64,000 bases of DNA from Lysobacterales bacterium (GCA_022844135.1 JALHMG010000002.1:123842-187841); one strand, 5' to 3'. Shown: positions 7,503 to 17,779, counted from the first letter of the stretch. A program made the numbers and translations. The notes: a model not told the origin generated them from the sequence alone.

Positions 7503-8507
7503 CTACTCGAAGCCATCCTGCAGCAGGGTGATCACCTCTGTCGCCACCGAACGCGCCTGGAACAGCGCCAGCGCGTTGAGGCTCGTCAACGGCGGGACAT
7601 CGCCGTTGGCGTTGGCGTCGAAGCGCGCCACGGACGTTGTGGCATTGAACTGCGTTACCACCAATGTTGAGGGCTGTCCTTGATTGCCGAACAAAAAAGC
7701 GACGTCCGAGATGGTGACCAGCGTTGTTGCCGGGCCAGCGATTCGACGCAACGGCGCGATATCGCCATTCGCGGTCGGCGCGAAAGTCAGAATTTGATTG
7801 AAGCAGCCGATGATGATGTCGCTGCCCGTGTTGTCTGTCGTCATCCCTGCCAAGCGGCCATTGCACGCACTCAGCTGGGTCGCCGGACCTTGAATCACTC
7901 GGATTGGCGCAGTGTTTCCCGAGGCCGAGCGCTCGAATACCTGAATGCGCTTGGCGAAGTTCGGGTCCCCGGGCACGTAGTCGGAAACCGCGATCTGGTC
8001 GATGCCGAACAGGTAAACGATGTCGGTGGGAATCGGGCCAATCCCGGTGTTGCTGCCGCTGATCGTGCGCGTGGTCGAGGCGGTGCCGCTGGCCGAACGC
8101 TGGTAAAAAAGGAGCGCCGAAAAGTTCGACGGCGCAGTCACGATCTCGTCGGTGATCGGGATATGCGCCAGACCCTTGGGCGAGCCATTGAGCAGCAACT
8201 CGCGCAGCGGCAGCGCATCGCCGTTGGCGCCCAGCGCGAAGGTCTGGATGCGCGTCAGCGAATTGTTGGCGACCAGGATTTCCTGGCGGCCGCTGATGGT
8301 GATGATGTCGGTCAGACCATTGCTGCCATTGCCGATCTGCGTGCGCGAACCCACGATGCGGCGCGCTGGCGGCGGATTGCCATCGGCCGTGTCCGGCCAC
8401 ACGCTGATACGGTTGGGTGGGCTGCCGTTCGATGTCCCATCGGTGACATAGATTTCGGCCAGCGCCGAGTTGGCCAGAAACGCGGTGAGTACAAGAGCCA
8501 AACGCAT
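7503..8507 (-). CDS. Secreted beta-propeller-like protein with DGFE C-terminus
   Basis: 334 aa from ATG 8507, which has an AGGAAG ribosome site and is followed by a Sec signal peptide (residues 1 to about 18). The mature part is a run of roughly 50-residue repeats, each ending in a variant of NGDxxPLRxIxGP, which suggests blades of a beta-propeller. The function is unknown; surface or extracellular location is inferred. The last four residues are DGFE, an ending I associate with secreted proteins in this bacterial group. It lies 67 bases upstream of fumarylacetoacetase on the same strand. Confidence 0.75.
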   Translation of the reverse strand: MRLALVLTAFLANSALAEIYVTDGTSNGSPPNRISVWPDTADGNPPPARRIVGSRTQIGNGSNGLTDIITISGRQEILVANNSLTRIQTFALGANGDALPLRELLLNGSPKGLAHIPITDEIVTAPSNFSALLFYQRSASGTASTTRTISGSNTGIGPIPTDIVYLFGIDQIAVSDYVPGDPNFAKRIQVFERSASGNTAPIRVIQGPATQLSACNGRLAGMTTDNTGSDIIIGCFNQILTFAPTANGDIAPLRRIAGPATTLVTISDVAFLFGNQGQPSTLVVTQFNATTSVARFDANANGDVPPLTSLNALALFQARSVATEVITLLQDGFE

Positions 8508-8698
8508 GATTAGCTTCCTGTTGGACTGCATGCCGGAAGTCAAAACTACCGCTGTCGCGCCGCGTGGACTGCGCAGGCGTGCACGGCTTCGCAGCGATGT
8601 GCGCTGCGTGCGACCGGCATCTACGGGTTCGAGCACGGCGACGCTGGGGCGCCGCCGTCCACTGCTCTGCCTCGGGCGCGCTGAATCGCGCCCTTAGC

Positions 8699-11600
8699 TT
8701 AGCGACGCCGCAGGGTCAGCGCGCCGATCGCCAGCACGGCCAGCATCAACGCCAACAGGCCGCGCTGATCCAGCGTCGGGATGGGTACTTGCGCATCGTC
8801 GCCGATGATCGTGCCGATCGCGGTGGCGTCCGCAAGCGTGGCGCCCACCGGCGCGCTCAGGGTCACCGTGAACTGCTCGTTGGGCTCCAGGATGTTGTCG
8901 GCGACGACATTCACCGTCACCGTCGTGCTGGTTGCGTTGGCGGCGATGGTCGCAACGCCAGCGGCCGCGGCGAAGTCGGCGGGGCTGAGTGCGCTCATGC
9001 TGCTGGTCGCGAAGTTGACGGTGATGGGCGTCGACGAAGGCGAGCTGCTGGTGATCGTGAAGACGAACGGCGTAGTGCCGCCGCCGTTGCCTTCTGGCAA
9101 AGCCACATCCGCAATCGACAGCGCCGCGCTGTCGTCGTTGACGATGGTGCCGGTGGCCGTGGCCGTACCAAGCGTCGCGCCGGTTGGTGCGCTCAACGTG
9201 ATTTGCAGGGTCTCATCCGGCTCGACAAGGTTGTCGCCAATCACCGTGACGTTCACCGGGCGCGTCTGCTGTCCGACAGCAAAATTGACGGTGCCGCTCG
9301 CGGCGGTGTAGTCCGCGGGCGCCGTGGCGCTGCCGTTGGCTGTGGCGAAGTTCACACTGACAGGCGCCGTTGCCGGCGCCGACAGGCTCACGGTAAACGT
9401 CAACGTGCTGTTGCTGCCGGTGCCTTCGATGACTTGCGCGTTGGCGATGTTCGCTACCGGCACGTCGTCGTTGACGATAGTCGCGGTCGCAGTCGCGGCG
9501 CCGCTGCCGTTGGGGCGGCTGTTGTTGATCGGCGTCAGCGTTGCAGTGAAAGTTTCATCCGACTCCAACAGCGTCTCACCCACCACCTGCACAGCAAAGG
9601 TCTGGCTGGTGGTGCCAGCGACGAAAGTGACCGACTGGGCGCCGGACGCAATGGCCTGATAATCGGCCGGCGCGGTTGCCGTTCCATCGGCGGTGGTCAA
9701 TCCAAACACCAGGTTGCTGGCGCTGGGCACGCTCAAGCTCGCCGTAAACGTGAATGCGGTGGTTCCGCTATTGCCTTCGGCCTGGCTGACGTTGGCGATC
9801 GTCAAGACCGCATCGTCGTCATCGTTGATCGTGCCAACGCCGTTGCCATCGTAAATGGTGGCATTGGCCGGCGCACTCAGCGCGATCGCAAACGTTTCGT
9901 CGCTCTCGTCGATGTTGTCGCGCGTGACGGGCACGCTAATGGTCTGCGTCAATCCGCCCGTGCTGGTGAAGGTGAGCGTGCCGGTCGTAGCCGTGAAGTC
10001 GGTACCGCTGAGCGCGCTGCCGCCGGAGGTGGCGTAGTTGACGGTGACGTCTTGCCCGGCCGCCGGGGCCGCGCTCAAGGAAACGGTGAACACCACGTTA
10101 GTGCTACCGGCGCCGGTGCCCTCGATGGCGCTGGCATCGTTGATCGTCAACTCGCGATCCACATCGTCATTGACGATGGTGCCAGTGCCGGTAGTGAGCG
10201 CTGGCGGCAGGCCATTGGGGCTCGGCAGTTGAGCGGAGGCGAGTGCGACCGTAAACGTCTCGTCGCCCTCAACCGCGGTATCGCCAACGACATTCACGTT
10301 GATCGTCTGCGTGGTGCTGAGCGGTGGGAAGGTTGCCAGGACGGCGCAGCAATTGATCGCCGCGTAATCGCCGGGCGCAATCGCCGAACCGTTCTGCGTG
10401 TACACGATGTACTGCAGCTGCGATGCGCTTGGGTTGCTCAACGTCGCGGTGAAGTCGAAATTGGTGTTCCCGCTATTGCCTTCGTTCAACGAGCGGTTGT
10501 TGAGAGTCACCGACGGCGCATTATCGTCGTCGGTAATGGACCCCGCGCCGTTCGCATCGTAGATCGTAGCGTTCACAGCGCCGCTCAATTCGACGCTGAA
10601 ATTCTCGTTCGGCTCATCGATGTTGTCGCGAGTGATCGGCACGCTGATGGTTTGCGTCAAGGCGCTATTGCTCGTGAATGTCAGCTTGCCCGACGTCGCG
10701 GTAAAGTCGGTGCCGCTGGTCGCCGAGGCGCCTGCGGTGGCGAAGTTCACGGTGACGTCCTGGCCCACTTGGGGCGCGTTGCTCAAGCTGACGGTAAACA
10801 CCGCATCGGTGCTGCCCGGTCCGGTGCCTTCGGTGACGGTCGCGTTATTGATCGACAGCTCACGGTCGTCGTTGACGATGGTGCCGACGGCTGAGGCGAC
10901 AGGAACGTTTCCGTTGGGCGCCGGAGCTTGTGACGAAATCAATTGCACATTGAAGGTCTCGTCGCCTTCAACAAAGGTATCGCCGATCACGCTGACGTTG
11001 AAAGTCTGCGTGGTGATGCCTGGATCGAACGTAATGGTTTGATTCTGGCCCAGCGTGATCGCGGTGTAATCGCCGGGCGCGGTAGCGCTGCCGTCGCTGG
11101 TGGTCACCACGAAGGTGCGGGGCGTGTCGGCGGAGGTACTAAGGCTCGCTGTGAACGTGAAATTGTTGGGTCCGGCGTTGCCTTCGGACTGAATCACATT
11201 CCCCACGCTCGGCGTTGCGGTGTCGTCGTCCTGGATGATGCCCAGGCCCTGGCCGTCGGCGATCGCCAGTCCCACCGGAGCGCTCAGATTGACAAAAAAT
11301 GTCTCGTTGTTTTCGTCGATCGCATCGCGCGTGATGGGCACGTTGATCGATTGAGTGAGCGCCCCGCTCGGGGTAAACGTCAGTGTGCCGGTTGTCGCCG
11401 TGAAGTCGGTGCCGGAAATAGCCGTGCCGCCCGCACTCGCAAAGTCGATCGTCGCATTGGCTGCGGGCGCAGCGCTGATGGTGACGGTAAAGGTTGCGGT
11501 CGTCGCACCCGCGCCGGTGCCTTCGGTTGCGGTCGCATCGTTGATAAGGACCGTGGGCGTCAACCCGTCGTCGTTGTCGATGGTCGCAGTAGCGCGAGCG

Positions 11601-12640
11601 TATTCGGTGATGCCCTCAGGGCTACGGGCGATTAGATTGGTCGGCGCGAAAACAACCAGATCGAAGGTCTCGTTGGGCTCGACATCGGTATCGCCGAACA
11701 CGGTGACATTGACGGTTTGCGTAGACGTGCCGGCAGGGAACGAGACCAGTTGGCCAGCACTGAACGGAATCTCCTGATAGTCGATGCCGGCGCCCGGCGT
11801 GCCGCCGGTCGCTGAGCCATCATCGGTGGCGACCTGGACGGTGACCGCTGCGGCGCTGGTCTTGGTGATCGAGAAGGTAAAGGTGGTATTGCCGGCATTC
11901 CCTTCGTTGGCGGCGATGGGATTGGCAACAAGCGCGGGTTGAATCAGATCGCTGAAGACTTCGATGTTGTCGATGCCGACCCATTCGTCGTTGCCGACAG
12001 CGTTGGCGGTGATGATGCGAACATCGACGATCGCCTGGTCGTTGGCGGCTGCCGGCAACTCCGCGGCGACATTGGTCGTCAGCGTTGCCAGATTTGGACC
12101 CGACGTTGCGTCCGCGACAAATCCGGCCGGCACATTGGTGAAGGCGCCGCTGCCGCCGACGCGATACTGCAAAGCCACCGGCATCACCGCGTTGTCGGCA
12201 CTGCCATCCAGATCGCGAAGCTGGTAAGCGACAAACAAATTCTCGCGATTGGTGGCATTGAGACGGATCACGATATGCGGCGCGTCGGCGGTGCCGCTGC
12301 CGGTCAGCGCCACCACTGGATTGGCGATACCATCGAACTCGGTCACGCCGCCGGTAGCGAAGGTATTGGGGTCGCTGCGATTGGCATTGACATCCACGGG
12401 CGTGGCCGAGCCATCGGCCAGAATGGATTGCGGGTCGGTGGCCGTTACCGTGGTCAGATCATCACCACGATAACCGATGATCGAGGGCACGCCCGACCAG
12501 TTGTCGTCGGTGGTGATCAGCGTCGTCGTCGACCAGTTCTGGGCGAAATCGTTGGCGTTTAGATTGTGCGGCGTGGTGTCGGCGGCGGCAGTAGATGCCG
12601 CGGCGAGCGCCAACGCGGCGCACAACATGCGAATGGACAT
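8699..12640 (-). CDS. Large secreted Calx-beta repeat protein with IPTL-CTERM tail
   Basis: 1313 aa from ATG 12640 (AGGGGAA ribosome site). A signal peptide covers about residues 1-20. Residues 20-230 resemble the jelly-roll-like module seen in ExeM/NucH-type secreted proteins (NRENLFVAYQLRDLDGSADN, then NDEWVGIDNIEV), but no nuclease domain follows. Next come nine Calx-beta domains of about 110 residues, each ending in an acidic NDD-type calcium loop; their opening motifs alternate strictly between EGNxG and EGTG. The C-terminus is an IPTL-CTERM sorting tail: IPTLDQRG, a membrane helix and RRR. Calx-beta arrays bind calcium and are common in adhesins; that role is inferred. Confidence 0.9.
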   Translation of the reverse strand: MSIRMLCAALALAAASTAAADTTPHNLNANDFAQNWSTTTLITTDDNWSGVPSIIGYRGDDLTTVTATDPQSILADGSATPVDVNANRSDPNTFATGGVTEFDGIANPVVALTGSGTADAPHIVIRLNATNRENLFVAYQLRDLDGSADNAVMPVALQYRVGGSGAFTNVPAGFVADATSGPNLATLTTNVAAELPAAANDQAIVDVRIITANAVGNDEWVGIDNIEVFSDLIQPALVANPIAANEGNAGNTTFTFSITKTSAAAVTVQVATDDGSATGGTPGAGIDYQEIPFSAGQLVSFPAGTSTQTVNVTVFGDTDVEPNETFDLVVFAPTNLIARSPEGITEYARATATIDNDDGLTPTVLINDATATEGTGAGATTATFTVTISAAPAANATIDFASAGGTAISGTDFTATTGTLTFTPSGALTQSINVPITRDAIDENNETFFVNLSAPVGLAIADGQGLGIIQDDDTATPSVGNVIQSEGNAGPNNFTFTASLSTSADTPRTFVVTTSDGSATAPGDYTAITLGQNQTITFDPGITTQTFNVSVIGDTFVEGDETFNVQLISSQAPAPNGNVPVASAVGTIVNDDRELSINNATVTEGTGPGSTDAVFTVSLSNAPQVGQDVTVNFATAGASATSGTDFTATSGKLTFTSNSALTQTISVPITRDNIDEPNENFSVELSGAVNATIYDANGAGSITDDDNAPSVTLNNRSLNEGNSGNTNFDFTATLSNPSASQLQYIVYTQNGSAIAPGDYAAINCCAVLATFPPLSTTQTINVNVVGDTAVEGDETFTVALASAQLPSPNGLPPALTTGTGTIVNDDVDRELTINDASAIEGTGAGSTNVVFTVSLSAAPAAGQDVTVNYATSGGSALSGTDFTATTGTLTFTSTGGLTQTISVPVTRDNIDESDETFAIALSAPANATIYDGNGVGTINDDDDAVLTIANVSQAEGNSGTTAFTFTASLSVPSASNLVFGLTTADGTATAPADYQAIASGAQSVTFVAGTTSQTFAVQVVGETLLESDETFTATLTPINNSRPNGSGAATATATIVNDDVPVANIANAQVIEGTGSNSTLTFTVSLSAPATAPVSVNFATANGSATAPADYTAASGTVNFAVGQQTRPVNVTVIGDNLVEPDETLQITLSAPTGATLGTATATGTIVNDDSAALSIADVALPEGNGGGTTPFVFTITSSSPSSTPITVNFATSSMSALSPADFAAAAGVATIAANATSTTVTVNVVADNILEPNEQFTVTLSAPVGATLADATAIGTIIGDDAQVPIPTLDQRGLLALMLAVLAIGALTLRRR

Positions 12641-12728
12641 CCGATTCCCCTGGGGTGCTTTCTGGCGCGAATTCTCTCCCGGCGCGTTGGCAATGGGCAA
12701 GGCAAGATTTTTGGCCCTCCAGGATGCG

Positions 12729-14228
12729 TCAGCGCTCGAACCGTCGATAGCCGATGGCCTCGGTGAGATGGGTGGTTTCGATGCGATCTGCGCCTGCCAG
12801 ATCGGCAATGGTTCTGGCGAGTTTCAAGATCCGGATGTACGCGCGCGCCGACAGGCTCAACTTCTCAATCGCCCGCTCCAGCAAGCGTTGGTCGTCAAGG
12901 CCAATCGCGCACACCTCCGGGACCGCTTGCGCTGGCAGATGCGCGTTGGCGCAACGGCTGCGCTGCCATTGCCGACGCCGGGCGCCGAGCACGCGCTCGC
13001 GCACCGCGGCGCTGGCTTCGCCGCGTTCGCCACCGCGCGTGAGCAGAGTGACCGGCTGGCGCGGCACATCGATCTGAATGTCGATGCGGTCGAGCAGCGG
13101 CCCGGACACCTTGCCGCGATAACGCGCGACGACCTCCGGCGAGCAGCGACAGCGCCCGGATGGATCGCCCAGGTAACCGCACGGGCATGGGTTCATCGCC
13201 GCGATCAGCTGGAAGCGGGCGGGGAACTCGCTCTGCCGCGCGGCGCGCGAAATCACGATACGTCCGGACTCCAAAGGCTCGCGCAGCACTTCGAGCACCT
13301 GCCGATTCCATTCGGTCAGCTCGTCGAGAAACAGCACGCCATGGTGCGCCAGCGATACCTCGCCGGGCCTGGGCGTGCCACCGCCGCCGGCCAGCGCCAC
13401 GCCAGAGGCGGTGTGGTGCGGCGCGCGGAACGGCCGCTGGCGGAAGCGCTTGGGATCGACGCCCGCGCCGACGATCGAGGCGATCGCGGCCACCTCGAAC
13501 GCTTCCGGCTCGGTGAGCGGCGGCAAGATGCCTGGAAGGCGCGAGGCGAGCATGGTCTTGCCGCTGCCCGGAGGACCGACCATCAACAGATTGTGGCCAC
13601 CCGCGGCAGCAACTTCGAGCGCGCGCCGCGCCAGTGGCTGACCACGCACATCGGCCAGATCCGGTGCATCGACGTCGGCAATCTGTGTTGTGCGCGGCGG
13701 GCACGTCGGCAGCACGCTGGCGCCGCGCAGATGTGCGGTTACGTCGAGCAGCGTAGCCGCGCTCAATGCGTGGCCGGCCGCCACCAGTCCCGCCTCCGCG
13801 GCGTTCGCCGCCGGCACAATCGGCACACGCCCAGCCTCGCGCGCCCGCAGCACCGCCGGCAGCACACCGCGCACGCCGCGCAATTCGCCCGAGAGCGCCA
13901 GCTCGCCGATGAACTCGTAGTCGGCCAGGGATTCCGGCGGAATCTGCTTGCTCGCGGCCAAAACGCCGAGCGCGATCGGCAAGTCGAAGCGCCCGCTTTC
14001 TTTGGGCAAATCAGCCGGCGCCAGATTCACCGTCAGTTTCCACTGCGGGAACTCGAACACGGAGTTGATCAGCGCGGCGCGCACCCGGTCGCGGCTCTCG
14101 CGTACTTCGGCCTCGGGCAAACCAACGATGCCAATGCCTGCAACACCGGCCGACATATGCACCTCCACCGTGACCTGCGGCGCCGAAATGCCTTCCTCGG
14201 CGCGAGAGTAAGCGACGGCGAGCGACAT
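12729..14228 (-). CDS. comM: ComM/YifB AAA+ ATPase (Mg-chelatase-like)
   Basis: 499 aa with the three YifB parts: an N-terminal Lon-like/ChlI domain (about 1-170), an AAA+ Mg-chelatase core with Walker A GPPGSGKT near residue 217, Walker B LFLDEL, and the cysteine-rich insert AMNPCPCGYLGD, and a C-terminal Mg_chelatase_C domain. ComM is a hexameric branch-migration helicase that extends donor DNA during natural transformation. Start ATG 14228 gives the canonical MSLAVAYSRA. It is next to ubiK, a common arrangement in related bacteria. Confidence 0.95.
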   Translation of the reverse strand: MSLAVAYSRAEEGISAPQVTVEVHMSAGVAGIGIVGLPEAEVRESRDRVRAALINSVFEFPQWKLTVNLAPADLPKESGRFDLPIALGVLAASKQIPPESLADYEFIGELALSGELRGVRGVLPAVLRAREAGRVPIVPAANAAEAGLVAAGHALSAATLLDVTAHLRGASVLPTCPPRTTQIADVDAPDLADVRGQPLARRALEVAAAGGHNLLMVGPPGSGKTMLASRLPGILPPLTEPEAFEVAAIASIVGAGVDPKRFRQRPFRAPHHTASGVALAGGGGTPRPGEVSLAHHGVLFLDELTEWNRQVLEVLREPLESGRIVISRAARQSEFPARFQLIAAMNPCPCGYLGDPSGRCRCSPEVVARYRGKVSGPLLDRIDIQIDVPRQPVTLLTRGGERGEASAAVRERVLGARRRQWQRSRCANAHLPAQAVPEVCAIGLDDQRLLERAIEKLSLSARAYIRILKLARTIADLAGADRIETTHLTEAIGYRRFER

Positions 14229-14318
14229 GGCCGTTCCTTCCCGGAGTTCGTTAAAGTCGCCGGTTGCGGCGACTGGACATCAGAGCAGCGAGTCAGCGCC
14301 CAGGCCTAACCGGGGCAG

Positions 14319-14558
14319 TCAAGCTCGCTGCTCGATTTCGGCGAGTTTGGCCTCGAGCGCATCGAGCTTCTCGCGCGTGCGCTTGAGCACCGCTCGCTGC
14401 ACCTCGAACTCCTCACGTGTCACCAGGTCGAGCTTGCTGAGTCCGGCCTGCAAGGCGGCGCGAAAATTCTTCTGCAAATCCTCGCGCGCCTCGCCCACGC
14501 TGGGCGGCAGCAAGGCGCCCAAGCGCTGGCTCAGCTCATCGATCAATCGAAAGTCCAT
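14319..14558 (-). CDS. ubiK: Ubiquinone biosynthesis accessory factor UbiK (YqiC/BMFP)
   Basis: 79 aa. A short N-terminal amphipathic helix (MDFRLIDELSQRLGALLP) precedes a long coiled coil ending EAKLAEIEQ, the layout of the trimeric BMFP/YqiC family. UbiK assists the aerobic ubiquinone biosynthesis complex together with UbiJ. It starts at ATG 14558; the longer upstream frame is not supported. It lies 90 bases upstream of comM on the same strand. Confidence 0.92.
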   Translation of the reverse strand: MDFRLIDELSQRLGALLPPSVGEAREDLQKNFRAALQAGLSKLDLVTREEFEVQRAVLKRTREKLDALEAKLAEIEQRA

Positions 14559-14662
14559 CGGGTTCTCGGCGGCAGTGCGTTGATCACAGAATAAGCCAGC
14601 CCAGGCGTGTGGTCTGTCAGAAAATTCTGACGCGGCCGTAGGGTTTACGCTGAACGCATGCT

Positions 14663-15295
14663 TCAATCGACCCCATAGGTAGCGCGATACGCACGCAGGG
14701 CGGGCAGATACGCCGCGAGTTCCGGATGACCAGCGGCGAACGCGAGCAAGTGGCTCAAGTCCGCCAGCGCAATCACCGGGATACCAAGCGTGTCGCTGAC
14801 TTCTTGCGCCGCCGAGCGCGCGCCTTCGCCGCGCTCCTGCCGATCCAGCGCGATAAGCACTGCGCACGGCGTGGCGCCATGGGCGCGTATCAACGCCGCC
14901 GATTCGCGCACGCTGGTTCCGGCGCTGATCACATCGTCGACAATCACCACGCGTCCGCGGAGCGGCGCGCCGACGATGGTCCCGCCTTCGCCATGGTCCT
15001 TCGCTTCCTTGCGGTTGTAGGCGAATGGGACGTCCCGATCGCCCAAGGCGATGGCGGTTGCTGCGGCCAGGGCGATGCCCTTGTAGGCCGGTCCGAACAG
15101 CATGTCGTAGTCGACGCCGGAGGCGGTCAACGCCGCTGCATAGCCGCGACCCAATGCCGCCAGGGCGGCGCCGGAATCGATGCCGCCCGCGTTAAAGAAG
15201 TACGGGCTCAATCGCCCGCTCTTGAGCGTGAACTGACCGAAGCGCAGAACGTTCTTCGCCAGCGCCAATGTCAAAAATTCGTTTCGTGCGTCCAT
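14663..15295 (-). CDS. pyrE: Orotate phosphoribosyltransferase
   Basis: 210 aa. It carries the PRPP-binding loop [13 protein letters not shown] around residues 120-132 and the conserved [11 protein letters not shown] flexible loop with its catalytic lysine. It converts orotate and PRPP to orotidine 5'-phosphate in pyrimidine synthesis and works as a dimer in which each loop serves the other subunit. ATG 15295 (MDARNEF) is preferred over a start 20 codons upstream. Confidence 0.96.
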   Translation of the reverse strand: MDARNEFLTLALAKNVLRFGQFTLKSGRLSPYFFNAGGIDSGAALAALGRGYAAALTASGVDYDMLFGPAYKGIALAAATAIALGDRDVPFAYNRKEAKDHGEGGTIVGAPLRGRVVIVDDVISAGTSVRESAALIRAHGATPCAVLIALDRQERGEGARSAAQEVSDTLGIPVIALADLSHLLAFAAGHPELAAYLPALRAYRATYGVD

Positions 15296-15578
15296 ACCGT
15301 TGATCGAGTTCCGCAGGAGTCCCGAACCATCACCCGATCGCGGCGTCATACGCAAGCCGGTTGCCGATGCCGATCAATCGGAGTAATGTCTGGACGACGC
15401 CCCAAAAGGATCAGGGCTTCATGGCAGATCGAGCGGTGCCCGACGAACGGATGCTCCCCACGCGAGCATTGAGGGCGCCTGCAATCTGCAATCGGCTGAT
15501 TTATCACGGGGCGTTTCCCCGGCGGCGCGCGTGCGCCGTCGATTCTCGTCAGGTTTACGCAGGCTCAGGAGGTGGGTG

Positions 15579-15794
15579 ATGTTTGAAAACCAAAACCCAG
15601 ATGATGTCCAGGCAATGATCGACCGCAGCGATGAGTTCAAACGTTTGTACCAGCGCCACCGCGATCTGGACAAGCAGGTACACGACGCAGAACTCGGCGT
15701 GCGTCCCACGGACGACATGACGCTGCACGCGATGAAGAAAGAGAAGCTGAAAACCAAGGATCGCTTGACGTACCTATGGGAGCACCGCGCCTGA
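15579..15794 (+). CDS. YdcH family (DUF465) small protein
   Basis: 71 aa, helical and highly charged, with the DUF465 pattern (DEFKRLYQRHRDLDKQVHDAE ... LKKEKLxxKDxL-like C-terminus). The ATG at 15579 follows a strong AGGAGGT site, better than an in-frame start 16 codons earlier. Function in the family is not established; such proteins are small coiled-coil hairpins of the cytosol. It stands alone between pyrE and bioD. Confidence 0.88.
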   Translation: MFENQNPDDVQAMIDRSDEFKRLYQRHRDLDKQVHDAELGVRPTDDMTLHAMKKEKLKTKDRLTYLWEHRA

Positions 15795-15822
15795 CGGCAG
15801 CGGTATAGCTCACCCGGAATCC

Positions 15823-16482
15823 TTATTGCGCTGGCGCGGCACCGCTGCGCCAGCGCGCGGCGACGGCGTCGAACGCCGAATCCGGGGGGCAATGGTCCAG
15901 CACGCCCAAGAGCGGCGCACCGATGCGCGTGGCGATGGCCTGAATGCTGGCCTCCGCCTCGAGCATCGCCGGATCGATCCGATTCGCCACCCAGCCGATC
16001 ACACTCACGCCCGCAGCGCGAATCGCCGCAGCGCTCAGCAGCGCGTGGTTGATGCAGCCCAGGCGTAATCCAACCACCAGCAGTGCCGGCACGCGTAGGG
16101 CGCGCACCAGATCGAGCTGCATCAACGATGCCGACAGCGGCACCGCAACGCCGCCCACACCCTCAACCAGCAGCGGCGAAAAACGCCCGGACAACGCCGA
16201 GTGCATCGCGACGAGCGGCGCCAGTTCGATCGTCTGGCCCGCAAGCTCGGCCGCGCGATGCGGCGCAATCGGCGGCGCGAACCGGTAAACATTGATCCGA
16301 TCAGCATCAAGCTCGCTGGCAGAGCGCAGCGCTTCGATATCCGCGTAACTGCCATCCGCCTCGATGCCGCTGGCGATCGGCTTCATCGCTGCGGCCGGCA
16401 GGCCTGCGCGCCGCAGCGCACGCACCAAACCCGCGGTCACGAAGGTCTTGCCGATGCCTGTGTCAGTTCCGAGGATGAACAT
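15823..16482 (-). CDS. bioD: Dethiobiotin synthetase
   Basis: 219 aa. Walker A GTDTGIGKT spans residues 5-13, the catalytic lysine lies in MKPIASG, and the VEGVGG loop is at about 108-113. It is the ATP-dependent ureido ring closure of 7,8-diaminopelargonate, the penultimate step of biotin synthesis. No other bio gene lies nearby. It starts 10 bases after the stop of the ferredoxin-NADP reductase gene and is probably cotranscribed with it. Confidence 0.95.
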   Translation of the reverse strand: MFILGTDTGIGKTFVTAGLVRALRRAGLPAAAMKPIASGIEADGSYADIEALRSASELDADRINVYRFAPPIAPHRAAELAGQTIELAPLVAMHSALSGRFSPLLVEGVGGVAVPLSASLMQLDLVRALRVPALLVVGLRLGCINHALLSAAAIRAAGVSVIGWVANRIDPAMLEAEASIQAIATRIGAPLLGVLDHCPPDSAFDAVAARWRSGAAPAQ

Positions 16483-16492
16483 TTCCGATGGA

Positions 16493-17536
16493 TCAGACCG
16501 CTTCCATCTGCGGCGACGTTACGCCCAGGCGCTTGTGCATGATCGGGCTCGTCGTGGTGTATTGCAGGTGCACCTTCTCGCCGGGATTGAGCCGCGCCTT
16601 GATCGCAAACGCTGCCAGCGCGGCTTCATGGAAGCCACACAGGATCAACTTTTTCTTGCCGGGATAGGTGTTGATGTCGCCGACCGCGTAAATGCCCGGC
16701 GTGCTGGATTGAAACTTCTCCGGATCGACGACGATCTGGTTGCGCTCGATACCCAGACCCCATTCGGCAATCGGACCGAGTTTGGGCGACAGGCCATAAA
16801 AGGCGAGCAGGTGGTGGAAATCCAGAGATCGAGTGACACCATCGCTGCACTGCACGTCGACACCGGTAAGCTGGCCATCGGCGCTCTTCAGTGCGCTGAC
16901 GTTGCCGATGAGCAGTTGCATCTGCTGGCCGTCGACCAGCGCACGCATCTTCGACACCGACGCCGGCGCGGCGCGAAAATCGTTGGATCGATGGACCAGG
17001 ACGACGCTGCGCGCAATCGGCTGCAGCGCCAGAACCCAATCGAGCGCCGAATCGCCGCCGCCCAGAATCACCAGATCCTGATCGCGAAACTGCTCAGGTT
17101 TGCGCACCGCATAGTGCAACTGCTTACCCTCGAAGGCGTCCGCGCCGGCCAGGGCAACGCGCCGCGGTTGAAATGCGCCCAGGCCGGCGGCCACGATCAC
17201 CGCGCGGGTGTGAAAAGTCGTGCCTTTGGAGCCGATCACCTCGAAACGATCGGCGTCGAGCGCGCGCACCTGACTGACCTCCTGACCGAGATGAAACTCA
17301 GCGTGGAACGGCTCGATTTGCCGCAGCAAGTTGTCGGTAAGTTCTTTGCCGGTGCACACCGGCAGCGCCGGGATATCGTAGATCGGCTTGTCCGGATAGA
17401 GCTCGATGCACTGCCCGCCAGGCTGCTCCAGCGCGTCGATGAGATGCGCCTTGATGCCCAACAAGCCCAACTCGAAGACCTGGAACAAGCCCACCGGGCC
17501 AGCTCCGACAATGACCACATCCGTGTTGATCGTCAT
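16493..17536 (-). CDS. Ferredoxin-NADP reductase, thioredoxin-reductase-like type
   Basis: 347 aa from ATG 17536; a GTG three codons upstream (17545) is better spaced from AGGTGAAG and cannot be excluded. The FAD Rossmann motif GAGPVG is at residues 11-16 and a second dinucleotide motif is [11 protein letters not shown]. The thioredoxin-reductase CxxC disulfide is absent, which, with the C-terminal GxxxGDI segment (YAVGDINTY), defines the TrxR-like ferredoxin/flavodoxin-NADP reductases. It supplies or drains electrons between NADPH and ferredoxin. It forms a two-gene unit with bioD, whose partner biotin synthase needs reduced flavodoxin or ferredoxin; this link is inference. Confidence 0.9.
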   Translation of the reverse strand: MTINTDVVIVGAGPVGLFQVFELGLLGIKAHLIDALEQPGGQCIELYPDKPIYDIPALPVCTGKELTDNLLRQIEPFHAEFHLGQEVSQVRALDADRFEVIGSKGTTFHTRAVIVAAGLGAFQPRRVALAGADAFEGKQLHYAVRKPEQFRDQDLVILGGGDSALDWVLALQPIARSVVLVHRSNDFRAAPASVSKMRALVDGQQMQLLIGNVSALKSADGQLTGVDVQCSDGVTRSLDFHHLLAFYGLSPKLGPIAEWGLGIERNQIVVDPEKFQSSTPGIYAVGDINTYPGKKKLILCGFHEAALAAFAIKARLNPGEKVHLQYTTTSPIMHKRLGVTSPQMEAV

Positions 17537-17779
17537 ACCGCACACCGCTTCACCTGGGAGACGACAGGCTAGCGGATTGGGCGTGAATCTTTACCCGAAG
17601 AAGCGGATGAGGAAAACTGCAGGCAGGCGATGCAAGAAGAACCGAACAGGAGGAAATCGAGATGTCCATCCTGCGGTCTCCCTAAGGATTTTACCCTTGT
17701 CTCCACTTCCCACACCCTAGCGACCCTTGCTACACTCATAGCCTCGCGCCCGCGTTCAACGATTCACACAACGATAACA

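Noticed and set aside
8564-10894. 776-codon plus-strand frame
   Set aside because: Antisense to the Calx-beta gene; a GC-rich third-position shadow with no recognisable domain.
12477-14309. 610-codon plus-strand frame
   Set aside because: Antisense to comM, which has clear AAA+ motifs.
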